Below are positions 1-7,840 of a stretch of 64,000 bases of DNA, piece by piece (position 1 is the stretch's first letter; every line of letters starts with the position of its first letter). The position numbers and the translations under genes are program-made. Location: the NCBI RefSeq assembly GCF_016862555.1, contig NZ_BONE01000006.1, positions 62,001-126,000 on the forward strand, written 5' to 3'. The DNA is from Asanoa siamensis (GTDB taxonomy: Bacteria > Actinomycetota > Actinomycetes > Mycobacteriales > Micromonosporaceae). The notes beneath the pieces are model-generated. The model ran no database searches. It saw nothing but the letters and a program-made list of their open reading frames with translations, and was not told where the DNA came from.

Positions 1-860
1 AGCGCCATCTGCGCCAGCGTCTGGCCGCGGCCGCGGGCGAGGTCGTTGAGCGCCCGGACCTTGCCGAGGTTCTCCCCGGTCAGCCAGCCCGCGTCGAACG
101 AGCCTTCGCGGGCGGCCCGGGAACCCGCCGGGATCCCGTCGAGGTAGCGGTCGGTCAGCATGCCCTGCGCCAGCGGCGAGAAGCCGATGCAGCCCACGCC
201 TTCCCGGTCGAGCACGTCGAGCAGCCCGTCCTCGATCCAGCGGTTGAGCATCGAGTACGACGGCTGGTGGATCAGCAACGGCGTGCCCATGTCCCGCAGG
301 ATCCGCACCGCCTGCTCGGTCATCGCCGGCGAGTAGGACGAGATGCCGACGTAGAGCGCCTTGCCCTGGCGTACCGCCGCGTCGAGCGCGCCCATCGTCT
401 CCTCGAGCGGCGTCTCGGGGTCGAACCGGTGCGAGTAGAAGATGTCGACGTAGTCGAGGCCCATCCGGGCCAGGCTCTGGTCGAGGCTGGCGAGCAGATA
501 TTTCCGGGAACCCCAGATGCCGTACGGCCCCGGCCACATGTCGTACCCGGCCTTCGTGGAGACGACCAGCTCGTCCCGGTACGGCCGGAGGTCGCTCGCC
601 ATGATCTGCCCGAACGCCTCCTCGGCCGATCCGTAGGGCGGGCCGTAGTTGTTGGCCAGGTCGAAGTGGGTGACGCCGCGGTCGAAGGCGCGCCGGAGGA
701 TCGCCCGCTGGTTCTCCAGCGGCCGCTCGCCGCCGAAGTTCTGCCACAGGCCGAGTGAGATGGCGGGCAGCTTGAGCCCACTACGACCGGAGCGGCGGTA
801 GGGCATCGCGTCGTAGCGGTCGTCGGCGGCGGCGTACACGGAGGTTCCGATAGCGGGCAT
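1..860 (-). CDS. Aldo/keto reductase, YghZ/Gpr-like (3' end outside window)
   Basis: NAD(P)H-dependent aldo/keto reductase, presumably cytosolic, reducing small aldehydes. The translation from ATG at 860 has the family's barrel motifs: FDLANNYGPPYG (catalytic Asp/Tyr region, near residue 70), VVSTKAGYD (Lys) and FYSHRFDPETPLEETM (His). The GIWGSRKYLLASLDQSL stretch and the N-terminal MPYRRSGRSGLKLPAISLG are typical of the YghZ (L-glyceraldehyde-3-phosphate reductase) branch. About 286 codons are present; the C-terminus (roughly 40-60 residues) lies beyond the left edge. It is divergent from the diguanylate cyclase with only 51 bases between them. Family assignment is firm; substrate is not. 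Confidence 0.9.
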   Translation of the reverse strand, partial: MPAIGTSVYAAADDRYDAMPYRRSGRSGLKLPAISLGLWQNFGGERPLENQRAILRRAFDRGVTHFDLANNYGPPYGSAEEAFGQIMASDLRPYRDELVVSTKAGYDMWPGPYGIWGSRKYLLASLDQSLARMGLDYVDIFYSHRFDPETPLEETMGALDAAVRQGKALYVGISSYSPAMTEQAVRILRDMGTPLLIHQPSYSMLNRWIEDGLLDVLDREGVGCIGFSPLAQGMLTDRYLDGIPAGSRAAREGSFDAGWLTGENLGKVRALNDLARGRGQTLAQMA

Positions 861-911
861 GGGCTCACCCTAGGCCCGCCCGCGCGGCCGACGATCCGCG
901 TACCCGCCCGT

Positions 912-2819
912 GTGGGATATGCCGCGTGGTCTGATGAAGGTTTGCGGGGCCGGCGAGGGTACGGGAGACGAGCACTGAGACCCCAGAGTTGGCTGTGGGC
1001 GCTGTTGGCGATGTTCGTCGCGGCGACGATCGCGATCGCGGTGGGTCCCGCGCCGGCCGTCGCGTCCTGGTCGACCCAGGCGGCCTGCTCGCTGGTGTTC
1101 ACCGGCCTGTCCTGGCAACTGGCCACGGCGACCGACCGCTCCCCGCTGACCCGCCGGTTCTGGCGGGCCGCGACGGCCAGCGGGGTCCTGTTCACCGTCA
1201 GCCCGCTGCTGCGGGCGATCGACGTCATAGTGGAGCCCGGGCGGGAGAGCGCCGCCTGGACCGTCCCGTCGGCACTGCTCACCGTCGGCTCCGCGTTCCT
1301 GCTCTGCTTCATGCTCGGCCCGGTGCCGACCGACGGCGACCAGCGGCAGCGCCACGGGCTGTGGCTGGAGGCGAGCACGGTGCTGGTGGCCGCGGCCGTC
1401 TTCGTCTGGACGATCGCGCTGAGCGGCGCGGGCCAGGCCGAGAACCCCGCGCAGCGGGTCTGGACGGCGATCGGCGCGATCATCATGTTCGTCTCGGCGT
1501 TCGCGGTGACCCGCCTGCTGGTGGTCGGCGCGGCCCCGTTCGTGACCGCCTGCGGTCTCGCGATCGGTGTCGCGTTCGTCCTGCACGGCCTCGAACGCGC
1601 CCTCAACCCGCAGGTCGCCGGCGTCGACGACGCCCGCCTGGCGCTGATCGGCCGGCTGGTGCCGCCGCTGCTGCTCGCGGCCGCGCCCTGCCTCGAGCGG
1701 CTGGGCCGGCGCACGTCCACCGGGCTGCGCGGCCGGCGCGCCCGGCTCCTCGTGCCGCTGGTCGCGCTCGCCGCCACCCAGTTGCTGCTCGTGGGCCAGC
1801 TCGCCGACGAGGGCCTGACCGTGCGGACCTGGGGCGTCGCGATGGGCACCGTCGTCATCGCCGCGTTGATCATCCTGCGTCAGGACCTGCTGCTCGTGGA
1901 GAACGCCCGGCTGGTCGCCCAGCTCGACGACTCGGTCGACACGCTGGCCGAGCGCGAGCGGTGGTTCCGGTCGCTGGTCGAGCACTCGTCGGACGTCACG
2001 CTGGTGCTCGATCGCGGCGGGGTGGTCACCTACGGCACCCCGGCGCTGCGGCCGGTGCTGGGCCAGGACCCGGCCGCGGCGGTGGGCCGGCGGGCGGGCG
2101 AGGTGCTCCGGCCACGCGACCGCGGGCGGTTCGACCGGCTGCTGGCGCCGGTGCTCGGCGGGCGCGCGGCGAACGGCTCCTTCGAGCTGGCCGCCCGGCG
2201 CGTCGACGGCGCGACGGTCTGGCTCAACGTGATCGCCACCGGCCGCTTCGATGATCCGGCGGTCGGCGGCGTGGTGCTCAACGTCCGCGACGTCACCGAC
2301 ACGGTCGCCCTGCGCGACCGGCTGCGGCACGACGCGAGCCACGACCCGCTGACCGGGCTGGCCAACCGGGCGCTGTTCAACGAGCGGGCGGAGGCGCTGC
2401 ACGAGCCCGGCGTCCGCGGCCAGGGCACCGCCGTCCTGCTGCTCGACCTCGACAGGTTCAAGGACGTCAACGACCGCCTGGGTCACCAGGCCGGCGACGA
2501 GCTGTTGCGGGTCACCGCCAAGCGGTTGCGCCGCAGCGTCCGGCCCGGGGACACGGTGGCCCGGCTCGGCGGCGACGAGTTCAGCGTCATCCTGGCCGAC
2601 ACGACCGAACGGGCCGCGCTGGCCACCGCCCGGCGGATCGAGGCGGCGCTCGGCCGGCCGCTCTCGATCGGCGGCCACACGGTGCGCCCGCTGGCCAGCG
2701 TGGGCGTCGCGGTCAGCGGCGACAAGCCGATCGAGGCGCTGCTCCGGGACGCGGACGAGGCGATGTACGAGGCCAAGCGCCAGGGTTCCGGCACGCGGCT
2801 CTTCTCGGAGCGGGCCTAG
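912..2819 (+). CDS. Membrane PAS-GGDEF diguanylate cyclase
   Basis: Makes the second messenger cyclic di-GMP from two GTP. The 635-residue protein starts at GTG 912 and has an N-terminal half (about residues 20-330) of repeated hydrophobic segments, a PAS-like domain (about 345-460, starting RERWFRSLVEHSSDVTLVLD) and a C-terminal GGDEF domain with the canonical active-site GGDEF at 553-557. An RPGD sequence five residues before it is an intact RxxD inhibitory site, so the enzyme should be product-inhibited. No EAL or HD-GYP domain follows. In Streptomyces c-di-GMP delays sporulation through BldD; a similar role here is only inference. Its TAG stop overlaps the stop of the convergent LCP gene. 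Confidence 0.93.
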   Translation: MGYAAWSDEGLRGRRGYGRRALRPQSWLWALLAMFVAATIAIAVGPAPAVASWSTQAACSLVFTGLSWQLATATDRSPLTRRFWRAATASGVLFTVSPLLRAIDVIVEPGRESAAWTVPSALLTVGSAFLLCFMLGPVPTDGDQRQRHGLWLEASTVLVAAAVFVWTIALSGAGQAENPAQRVWTAIGAIIMFVSAFAVTRLLVVGAAPFVTACGLAIGVAFVLHGLERALNPQVAGVDDARLALIGRLVPPLLLAAAPCLERLGRRTSTGLRGRRARLLVPLVALAATQLLLVGQLADEGLTVRTWGVAMGTVVIAALIILRQDLLLVENARLVAQLDDSVDTLAERERWFRSLVEHSSDVTLVLDRGGVVTYGTPALRPVLGQDPAAAVGRRAGEVLRPRDRGRFDRLLAPVLGGRAANGSFELAARRVDGATVWLNVIATGRFDDPAVGGVVLNVRDVTDTVALRDRLRHDASHDPLTGLANRALFNERAEALHEPGVRGQGTAVLLLDLDRFKDVNDRLGHQAGDELLRVTAKRLRRSVRPGDTVARLGGDEFSVILADTTERAALATARRIEAALGRPLSIGGHTVRPLASVGVAVSGDKPIEALLRDADEAMYEAKRQGSGTRLFSERA

Positions 2820-3784
2820 GTGTTGGCGGCGAGGTACTGCTGGACGGTGTCGTCGGCGACTGCCTGGTAGAGCGCCTTGGCCTTCGTCTTGTCGGAGAGC
2901 ACGACGCTCTGGCCGTCGCGGTCGCCCGTACCCGTGCTCGGGCTGCCCAGGAAGGTCAGGTCGTCGCTGCGCAGGTCGCGGAGCTGAACCACGGTGTTGA
3001 CGAGGTCGAAGTCCTGGTCGACCGTCATCGACTTGGTCACGGCCTGCAGGAAACCGTTGAGCTTGACGGGGTTCGCCAGCGTGCCGGCGCCGGCGGCCTT
3101 GTCCAGCAACGCCTGCAGGAACTCGCGCTGGTGCCGCTCGCGGCTGAAGTCGCCGTCGGCGAACTGGTAGCGCTGCCGCACGTAGTCGAGCGCCTGCGCG
3201 CCGGTGAGGTGCTGGGTGCCCTTCTTGAACGTCCGATATGGAGAGTGGATCGACTTGATGGTCTTCTCGATCTTCAGGTCCACGCCACCGAGCGCGTCGA
3301 CGACCTGGGCGAACCCGGCGAAGTCGATCAGGGCCACGTGGTCGATGTGCACGCCGGTGAACGTCTCGACGGTCTGCACGGTCAACGGCGTGCCGCCCCA
3401 CGCGTACGCCGCGTTGATCTTCGCCATCGTGTTGCCGTGCTCGCCGTCGGGCGAGGTGGGCACGAACACCCAGGTGTCGCGGGGGATCGAGATGACCTCG
3501 GCCTTCTTGTGGTCGGCGTCGACGTGCAGAACCATGATCGTGTCGGTACGGGAGTCCGAGGTCTTGTCGGGGTCGCGGGAGTCGCTGCCGAGCAGCAGCA
3601 CGTTGAGCGCACCCTTGACGACGGGCTCGGGCCGGCTCTCCCGCGGCACGTCGGTGAACGCGTCGGTGCGGGCGAGATGCCCGTTGAGCGAGCGGGCGTA
3701 CGCCCAGCCACCGATCCCGCCGGCCGCGCCCAGCACGAGCAGCGCCGACAGCACGCCGATCAGGATCCGTTTCCGCCGCCGCAT
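2816..3784 (-). CDS. LytR-CpsA-Psr (LCP) family cell-wall glycopolymer ligase
   Basis: Membrane-anchored LCP protein that attaches secondary polymers to peptidoglycan at the outer face of the membrane. The 322 residues start with a basic stretch and one transmembrane helix (about 6-30), followed by the LCP domain: NVLLLGSDSRD, then RTDTIMVLHVD, SIPRDTWV and the conserved Asp/Arg residues that bind the polyprenyl-pyrophosphate substrate. Length is normal for a short LCP protein without the C-terminal LytR domain. It is convergent with the diguanylate cyclase; the two TAG stops share the palindrome CTAG. No partner genes for wall-polymer synthesis are adjacent. Confidence 0.93.
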   Translation of the reverse strand: MRRRKRILIGVLSALLVLGAAGGIGGWAYARSLNGHLARTDAFTDVPRESRPEPVVKGALNVLLLGSDSRDPDKTSDSRTDTIMVLHVDADHKKAEVISIPRDTWVFVPTSPDGEHGNTMAKINAAYAWGGTPLTVQTVETFTGVHIDHVALIDFAGFAQVVDALGGVDLKIEKTIKSIHSPYRTFKKGTQHLTGAQALDYVRQRYQFADGDFSRERHQREFLQALLDKAAGAGTLANPVKLNGFLQAVTKSMTVDQDFDLVNTVVQLRDLRSDDLTFLGSPSTGTGDRDGQSVVLSDKTKAKALYQAVADDTVQQYLAANT

Positions 3785-3870
3785 GTCACATCCAGCCCAT
3801 CAGTCCCACCGGTGACCCCACGGCCGCCGAACGTGAAGGACGTTAATGAGCCAACCTGTGAACTCCCTGG

Positions 3871-4167
3871 TCAGGCGGTCGTGAGCAGGATCCGTCCCCC
3901 GACGGCGCCGGCCGCGAGCCGGCGGTGCGCCTCGGCGGCGTCGGCCAGGGGCAGCGTCTCGGTGCGGATGTCGAGCAGTCCCGCGCGGATCGCCCGCAGG
4001 GCGTGCTCGGCGGCCGGGCCGGCCTGCTCCGGGTGGTGGGGCAGGTACCAGCCGACGTTGAAGCCGAGCAGGCCGAGGTTGCCGCCCCAGAGCGTGTTGG
4101 TGTCCACGCGGTGCGACCAGTCGCCGCTGCCGTTGCCGACCAGCAGCATCCGGGCCATCGGGGCCAT
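3871..4167 (-). pseudogene. 3' remnant of a zinc-type alcohol dehydrogenase/quinone oxidoreductase
   Basis: Only the last 98 codons of an MDR-family (quinone oxidoreductase) gene remain. The readable part, LLVGNGSGDWSHRVD followed by GNLGLLGFNVGWYLP and a C-terminal AHRRLAAGAVGGRILL, is the end of the Rossmann domain and the C-terminal catalytic lobe. The N-terminal lobe, the NADPH-binding glycine motif and the start region are missing. Homology stops at the sequence CCATGG (4164-4169), where a truncated TetR gene begins on the other strand. It could be read from the ATG at 4167 but would not fold as an enzyme. I infer a deletion that joined two divergent genes. Confidence 0.75.
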
Positions 4168-4651
4168 GGAGCTGCTCCTCGAACTGGCCGAACGTGGCTG
4201 GGGCGAATGGCGCGACTCACTGGCCGCGCGGCTCGCCGGCGCGCACGGCCTGCGCGCCGCCGACCTGGCAGCCGAGGTGGGCGCCTCGATCGCCGCGTTG
4301 CCCCTGTTCTGTGACCTGCTCACCCATGTGCCCCTGAGCCTGGAGGGCGAGGTGTCCGTCGACCGGGCGCGCCGCTACAAGACCAACAGCTTCGCGGCGT
4401 ACGACGAGATCGTCGCGACCCTGACCGGGGCGGGCGCGCTGTCCGCGCCGCAGGTGCGCGATCTGCTCACCGTCACCCTGGCCCTGACCGCCAACCTGTG
4501 GCAACTCGCGCACCCGACACCGACGCTGGCGGACCTCTACGCCCAGGAGCCGCGCTGGGGGCACGCGGCGCTCGACTTCGAACCCCGGCTGACCCGCCTC
4601 CTCCAGGCCACCGCGACGGGCCTGACCGCCCGGCCCGCCGGGGCGGGCTGA
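4166..4651 (+). pseudogene. 3' remnant of a TetR-family regulator (ligand domain only)
   Basis: The 161-residue reading frame from ATG 4166 matches the effector-binding half of a TetR repressor: the stretches LAERGWGEWRDSLAARL, LPLFCDLLTHVPLSLEGEVS and the helical C-terminus are typical of the YcdC-like C-terminal domain. The DNA-binding helix-turn-helix of about 50-60 residues that must precede it is absent; in-frame sequence upstream is the antisense of the neighbouring dehydrogenase remnant. Such regulators commonly sit divergent to a quinone oxidoreductase, so this half-gene and the one at 3871-4167 look like two ends of one deletion. Without an HTH it cannot act as a normal repressor. 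Confidence 0.72.
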
Positions 4652-4657
4652 CGTCGC

Positions 4658-5350
4658 CTACAGCGTTGCCGGCTGCGGGGTGGCCGCGGGGGAACGGTCC
4701 GGCGCCTGCCGGCGGGCGCCGCGGATCAGGAGGTAGCCGATCATCCAGAGCTCGCCCGCCGTCGCCGGGTAGGCGAGGGTGTCGGCGATCGTCGCCGTGT
4801 CGGGGGAGAGGTAGCGGACGAAGGCGCTCAGGACGTAGCCGGCGCCGCCCGCGACGAGGAGCCAACCCAAAGCGCGGGGCATCCAGCCCGAGTCGAGGAC
4901 GCAGCGGCCCATCGGGATCAGCCACAGGCCGAAGAACAGGCCGCCGACCGACCAGAGGTGGCCGCTCACCGTGTGGAGCAACTGGACCGGCGCGGCGTCG
5001 CCGCCGGCGCGGGCCGTTTCCAGGGCCGTGGCCAGCAGGGCGCTGCTCACCAGGACCGCGACCGCGTTGACGAGGCCGAACGCGGCGATCGCGGCGGCGG
5101 CGAAGCGGTTGGCCGCGTGGAACAGGCGGTAGAACCAGGCCGCCGCGAGCGCCTGGGTCAGCACCGTGAGCAACTCGAACGCGATGCCCGCGCGGGCCAG
5201 GGACTCGTGGTCGAGCAGGTTGGCGAGCGTCGCGGCGGGGTCGTCGGCGACGAACAGGCGCGACCGGATGAGCAGGAAGCTCAGGCCGCCGGCGACGGCG
5301 AGGCCCAGGTAGAACAGACCGGTCAGGCGGGCGGTGCGGATCGACGGCAT
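4658..5350 (-). CDS. DUF4386 family integral membrane protein
   Basis: A 230-residue, mostly hydrophobic protein with about six predicted membrane segments, beginning ARLTGLFYLGLAVAGGLSFLL and with the WLIPMGRCVLDSGWMPRALGWLL stretch typical of DUF4386. The function of this family is unknown. It is transcribed away from a TetR gene at 5424, and the 73 bases between them hold a striking double palindrome (5368-5397) whose edge is 18 bases from this start. I infer that the TetR protein represses this gene, so its expression is probably induced by a small hydrophobic ligand. Confidence 0.88.
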   Translation of the reverse strand: MPSIRTARLTGLFYLGLAVAGGLSFLLIRSRLFVADDPAATLANLLDHESLARAGIAFELLTVLTQALAAAWFYRLFHAANRFAAAAIAAFGLVNAVAVLVSSALLATALETARAGGDAAPVQLLHTVSGHLWSVGGLFFGLWLIPMGRCVLDSGWMPRALGWLLVAGGAGYVLSAFVRYLSPDTATIADTLAYPATAGELWMIGYLLIRGARRQAPDRSPAATPQPATL

Positions 5351-5367
5351 CTCCGGAATCCCTTCGA

Positions 5368-5397
5368 CTTACAATGTAAGGCGCCTTACATGGTAAG
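5368..5397. promoter_or_regulatory. Double-palindrome operator for the TetR/DUF4386 divergon
   Basis: Two copies of the palindrome CTTAC-N3-GTAAG (5368-5380 with AAT in the middle, 5385-5397 with ATG) are separated by GCGC, and the pair together forms an imperfect 30-bp inverted repeat. It lies between divergent starts at 5350 and 5424. TetR dimers often bind as two pairs on such tandem palindromes. Binding is an inference. Confidence 0.8.
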
Positions 5398-5423
5398 GTG
5401 ACACCACCAGCGTGGGGAAGCAG

Positions 5424-6107
5424 ATGGCAGACAAGACAATTCGGGAGCCGCTCAGCCGGGAGCGGGTGCTCGCGGCCGCCGTGGCACTGGCCGACGCCGA
5501 GGGCGTCAAGGCGCTGACGATGCGCCGGCTCGCCACCGACCTGGGTGTCGAGGCGATGTCGCTCTACTTCTACGTTCCGAGCAAGGAGGCGCTGCTCGAC
5601 GGCGTCCTCGGCACGGTCTTCGCGGAGTTGGCGGCGGCCGCGCCGGAGCCGGCCGAGGGGGAGTGGCGCACCCGGCTGCGGCGGCGCTTCCTCGCCGCCC
5701 GCGCGGTCATGCTGCGGCACCCGTGGGCCCCCGGCCTGCTGACCACGCGCGGCACGATCCCGCCCGACGTCTTCGCCTACTTCGACTGGATCGTCGGCAC
5801 GCTGCTCGACGCCGGGTTCTCGCACCACCTCGCGCACCGGGCGATCCACGCGTTCGGCAGCCTGCCGTTCGGCTTCGCCCAGGAGGTCTTCAGCCCGGCG
5901 GCCGCGGGCGGCAGCCTCGACCCCGACACCGCGGAGGCCGACCTGGCGGCGCTGGCCGAAGCCCTCCCCCACATCACCGCGATGGTCGCCCACGAGATGC
6001 ACGGCGCCGGCGACCCCACGCTCGGCTGGTGCGACAGCCAGGTCGAGTTCGAGTTCACCCTCGACCTGCTCCTCGACGGCCTCGACCGCCTCCGCGCGCG
6101 GCGGTGA
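5424..6107 (+). CDS. TetR family repressor with tetracycline-repressor-type C-terminal domain
   Basis: One-component repressor. The N-terminal HTH reads REPLSRERVLAAAVALADAEG, then LTMRRLATDLGVEAMSLY and FYVPSKEALLDGVLG, which is the TetR class-C pattern (SLYFYV recognition helix end). The rest is an all-alpha ligand domain; total length from ATG 5424 is 227 residues. GTG 5412 is an in-frame alternative, but ATG 5424 is preceded by GGGGAAG. It is divergent from the DUF4386 gene and the double palindrome between them is the likely target of this protein, giving autoregulation and control of the neighbour. Confidence 0.9.
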   Translation: MADKTIREPLSRERVLAAAVALADAEGVKALTMRRLATDLGVEAMSLYFYVPSKEALLDGVLGTVFAELAAAAPEPAEGEWRTRLRRRFLAARAVMLRHPWAPGLLTTRGTIPPDVFAYFDWIVGTLLDAGFSHHLAHRAIHAFGSLPFGFAQEVFSPAAAGGSLDPDTAEADLAALAEALPHITAMVAHEMHGAGDPTLGWCDSQVEFEFTLDLLLDGLDRLRARR

Positions 6108-6108
6108 C

Positions 6109-7233
6109 CTACCTGACCACGGCGGGCGCCCGCGTCCACGTGGACTCGTCGGCCACGTCGGCGAGGGTGATGTCGGAGAGAATCTTCGCCAGCTCGGGCG
6201 TCGGCAGCGCACCGGGGCCGCCGCTGGCGACCTGCACGTTCACGGCGCCGTCCGGTGACCACCGGTTGCAGAAGTACGCGCCACAGGTCACGCGCGGCGA
6301 CGGGCGCTGGTTCGAGTTGCCGGCCGGGACCACGTAGACCACGAAGCTGTTCGGCACGTCGCGGCCCTCGACACCACCGAAGGGCTCGGTGAGCCCGGAC
6401 GTCGGCTGGCCCGGCCGGCTGAACAGCAGGCCCGCGTGGTCGCCGTCCCGGGCGGACGCGATGCCGTTGAGCCCGGTCATCGCGTGCATCGCGACCTCGT
6501 CGAGCCGGTAGCCGTCGGGCACGTGACCCAGCGTGACCGGGACCTTCGCCGGGCGGGGCGCGGTGCCCCGCAGCCCGGCGGCGAGCGCGCGCAACTCCGC
6601 CGCGGACGGGTCCTCGGCCTCGCTGGAGTTCGCGTCGATCACGGCCCACGCGCCGTCGGCGTACTCCCAGGCCAGGGTGCGGACGATCGCCATGCCGCCC
6701 GGGTTCGGCGCGGTGGCCTCCAGGCCGCGGCGGCCGCCGACGTCCACCGTCGTCGCGCCGGGGAGCCTGGACGGGTCGTACGCGCCGGGTCGGTAGACGG
6801 TGAGGTAGGCGTAGAGGCTGGGGGACGAGACCGCCGGCTCGTCGGGGTCGACGGCCCGGTCGTTGGTGACGAGATCGTCCGAGTAGACGGGCGAGAGCTG
6901 GTAGGACCGGGACACGTCGATCGGCCGGGCCACCCGCAACCGGCCCACCTGATAGCCGTCGACGGTGAACGTGAACGGCGGCGCGTCGACCGGGACCGGC
7001 ACGAGCGGCCCGGCCGAGGCGGCGGCTACCTCCGCCGGCGCCCGTTCGGTGCCGGCCTGCACCGCGGCTGCCACGACGCCGAGCACCGCCAGCGCGGCCG
7101 CGCCGGAGGTCGCCCAGGTCCGGGTGCGCCGCCGGCGCTGCTCGCCGCGCCCCCGGGCGACGATCTCGTCAACGTCGTAGCGCGGGGGTGGTGCCTCGGA
7201 GGTCGCCAGATCCACGATGTCCTTGAGCCGCAT
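6109..7233 (-). CDS. Single-pass membrane protein, likely partner of the upstream SigE-type sigma factor
   Basis: A 374-residue protein with a short cytoplasmic N-terminus (MRLKDIVDLATSEAPPPRYD, then an Arg-rich stretch RRRRTRTW), one transmembrane helix (about residues 40-62) and a long extracytoplasmic part with no domain I recognise. Its start lies 65 bases inside the end of the SigE-type sigma gene, so the two are translationally coupled. In actinomycetes proteins of this layout are repeatedly encoded directly after SigE-family sigma factors and are presumed to hold or tune them at the membrane; that role is inferred from context only. A second pair of the same design lies at 59405-60560. 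Confidence 0.72.
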   Translation of the reverse strand: MRLKDIVDLATSEAPPPRYDVDEIVARGRGEQRRRRTRTWATSGAAALAVLGVVAAAVQAGTERAPAEVAAASAGPLVPVPVDAPPFTFTVDGYQVGRLRVARPIDVSRSYQLSPVYSDDLVTNDRAVDPDEPAVSSPSLYAYLTVYRPGAYDPSRLPGATTVDVGGRRGLEATAPNPGGMAIVRTLAWEYADGAWAVIDANSSEAEDPSAAELRALAAGLRGTAPRPAKVPVTLGHVPDGYRLDEVAMHAMTGLNGIASARDGDHAGLLFSRPGQPTSGLTEPFGGVEGRDVPNSFVVYVVPAGNSNQRPSPRVTCGAYFCNRWSPDGAVNVQVASGGPGALPTPELAKILSDITLADVADESTWTRAPAVVR

Positions 7234-7780
7234 CTATCCACGCTCCTGGTTCCGGGTTTTCGTCGAGGTCCACGCCGCTGGCGGCCAGTGCTTCGCGGAG
7301 GTTGGCCAGGCCGCGGCTCGTCTGGCTGCGGATCGTCGGGGTGCGCACGCCGAGCACGTCCGCGGCCTCCTCGACGGTCATGTCCAGGTAGAAGCGCAGC
7401 ACCAGCACCGCCCGCTGCCGGGCGGGCACCGCGCGCAACGCCGCGCGTACCCGCAGGCCTTCGTCCGTGATCCCACTGGGGTCGGAGCCGGCCACGTCGG
7501 GCAGCTCGTGGCCCGCGGACCGTTCGCGGCGCCACCAGGGCCGACGCGTCTCGTCGATGGCGGCGCGCACCACCATCGTCCGCGCGTACAGGTCCGGGCG
7601 GTCCAGGCCGGCCCACCGCGGGTAGAGCTTCGCGAGGGTGTTGGCCACCGCGTCCTCGGCGGCGTGCCAGTTGCCGCACGTGACGTACGCGAGCTTGCGC
7701 AGCGTCGCCATCTCGGACGCCACGAACTCGCGGAACCCGTCCTCGTCAGCTGGTTTCAAACCGGCCGCTCCCTCCGCCAC
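7169..7780 (-). CDS. SigE-family ECF RNA polymerase sigma factor
   Basis: Extracytoplasmic-function sigma factor of 203 residues. Region 2 runs FREFVASEMATLRKLAYVTCGNWHAAEDAVANTLAKLYPRW (split here for length: the first helix and the WHAAEDAV core at about 15-55), and region 4 has LRAVPARQRAVLVLRFY with the HTH VEEAADVLGVRTPTIRSQTSRGL. The start is GTG 7780; no better start with a ribosome-binding site is obvious. It directs transcription of an unknown regulon, probably including itself. Its 3' end overlaps the membrane-protein gene by 65 bases. Confidence 0.88.
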   Translation of the reverse strand: MAEGAAGLKPADEDGFREFVASEMATLRKLAYVTCGNWHAAEDAVANTLAKLYPRWAGLDRPDLYARTMVVRAAIDETRRPWWRRERSAGHELPDVAGSDPSGITDEGLRVRAALRAVPARQRAVLVLRFYLDMTVEEAADVLGVRTPTIRSQTSRGLANLREALAASGVDLDENPEPGAWIDAAQGHRGSGDLRGTTPALRR

Positions 7781-7840
7781 TGCCGTAGAACGGCCCGGAG
7801 CCCCCGCGGCGATGCACGTGACCCGGAACTTTCTCGGCCG

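Noticed and set aside
870-3401. Very long open frames on the strand opposite the diguanylate cyclase
   Set aside because: They have no recognisable domains and an Arg/Gly/Pro-rich composition. Long antisense frames are expected in DNA of this base composition.
4166-4651. A complete short regulator or a new small protein family at the CCATGG junction
   Set aside because: Its sequence aligns only with the effector half of TetR proteins and begins inside that domain, so a truncation explains it better.
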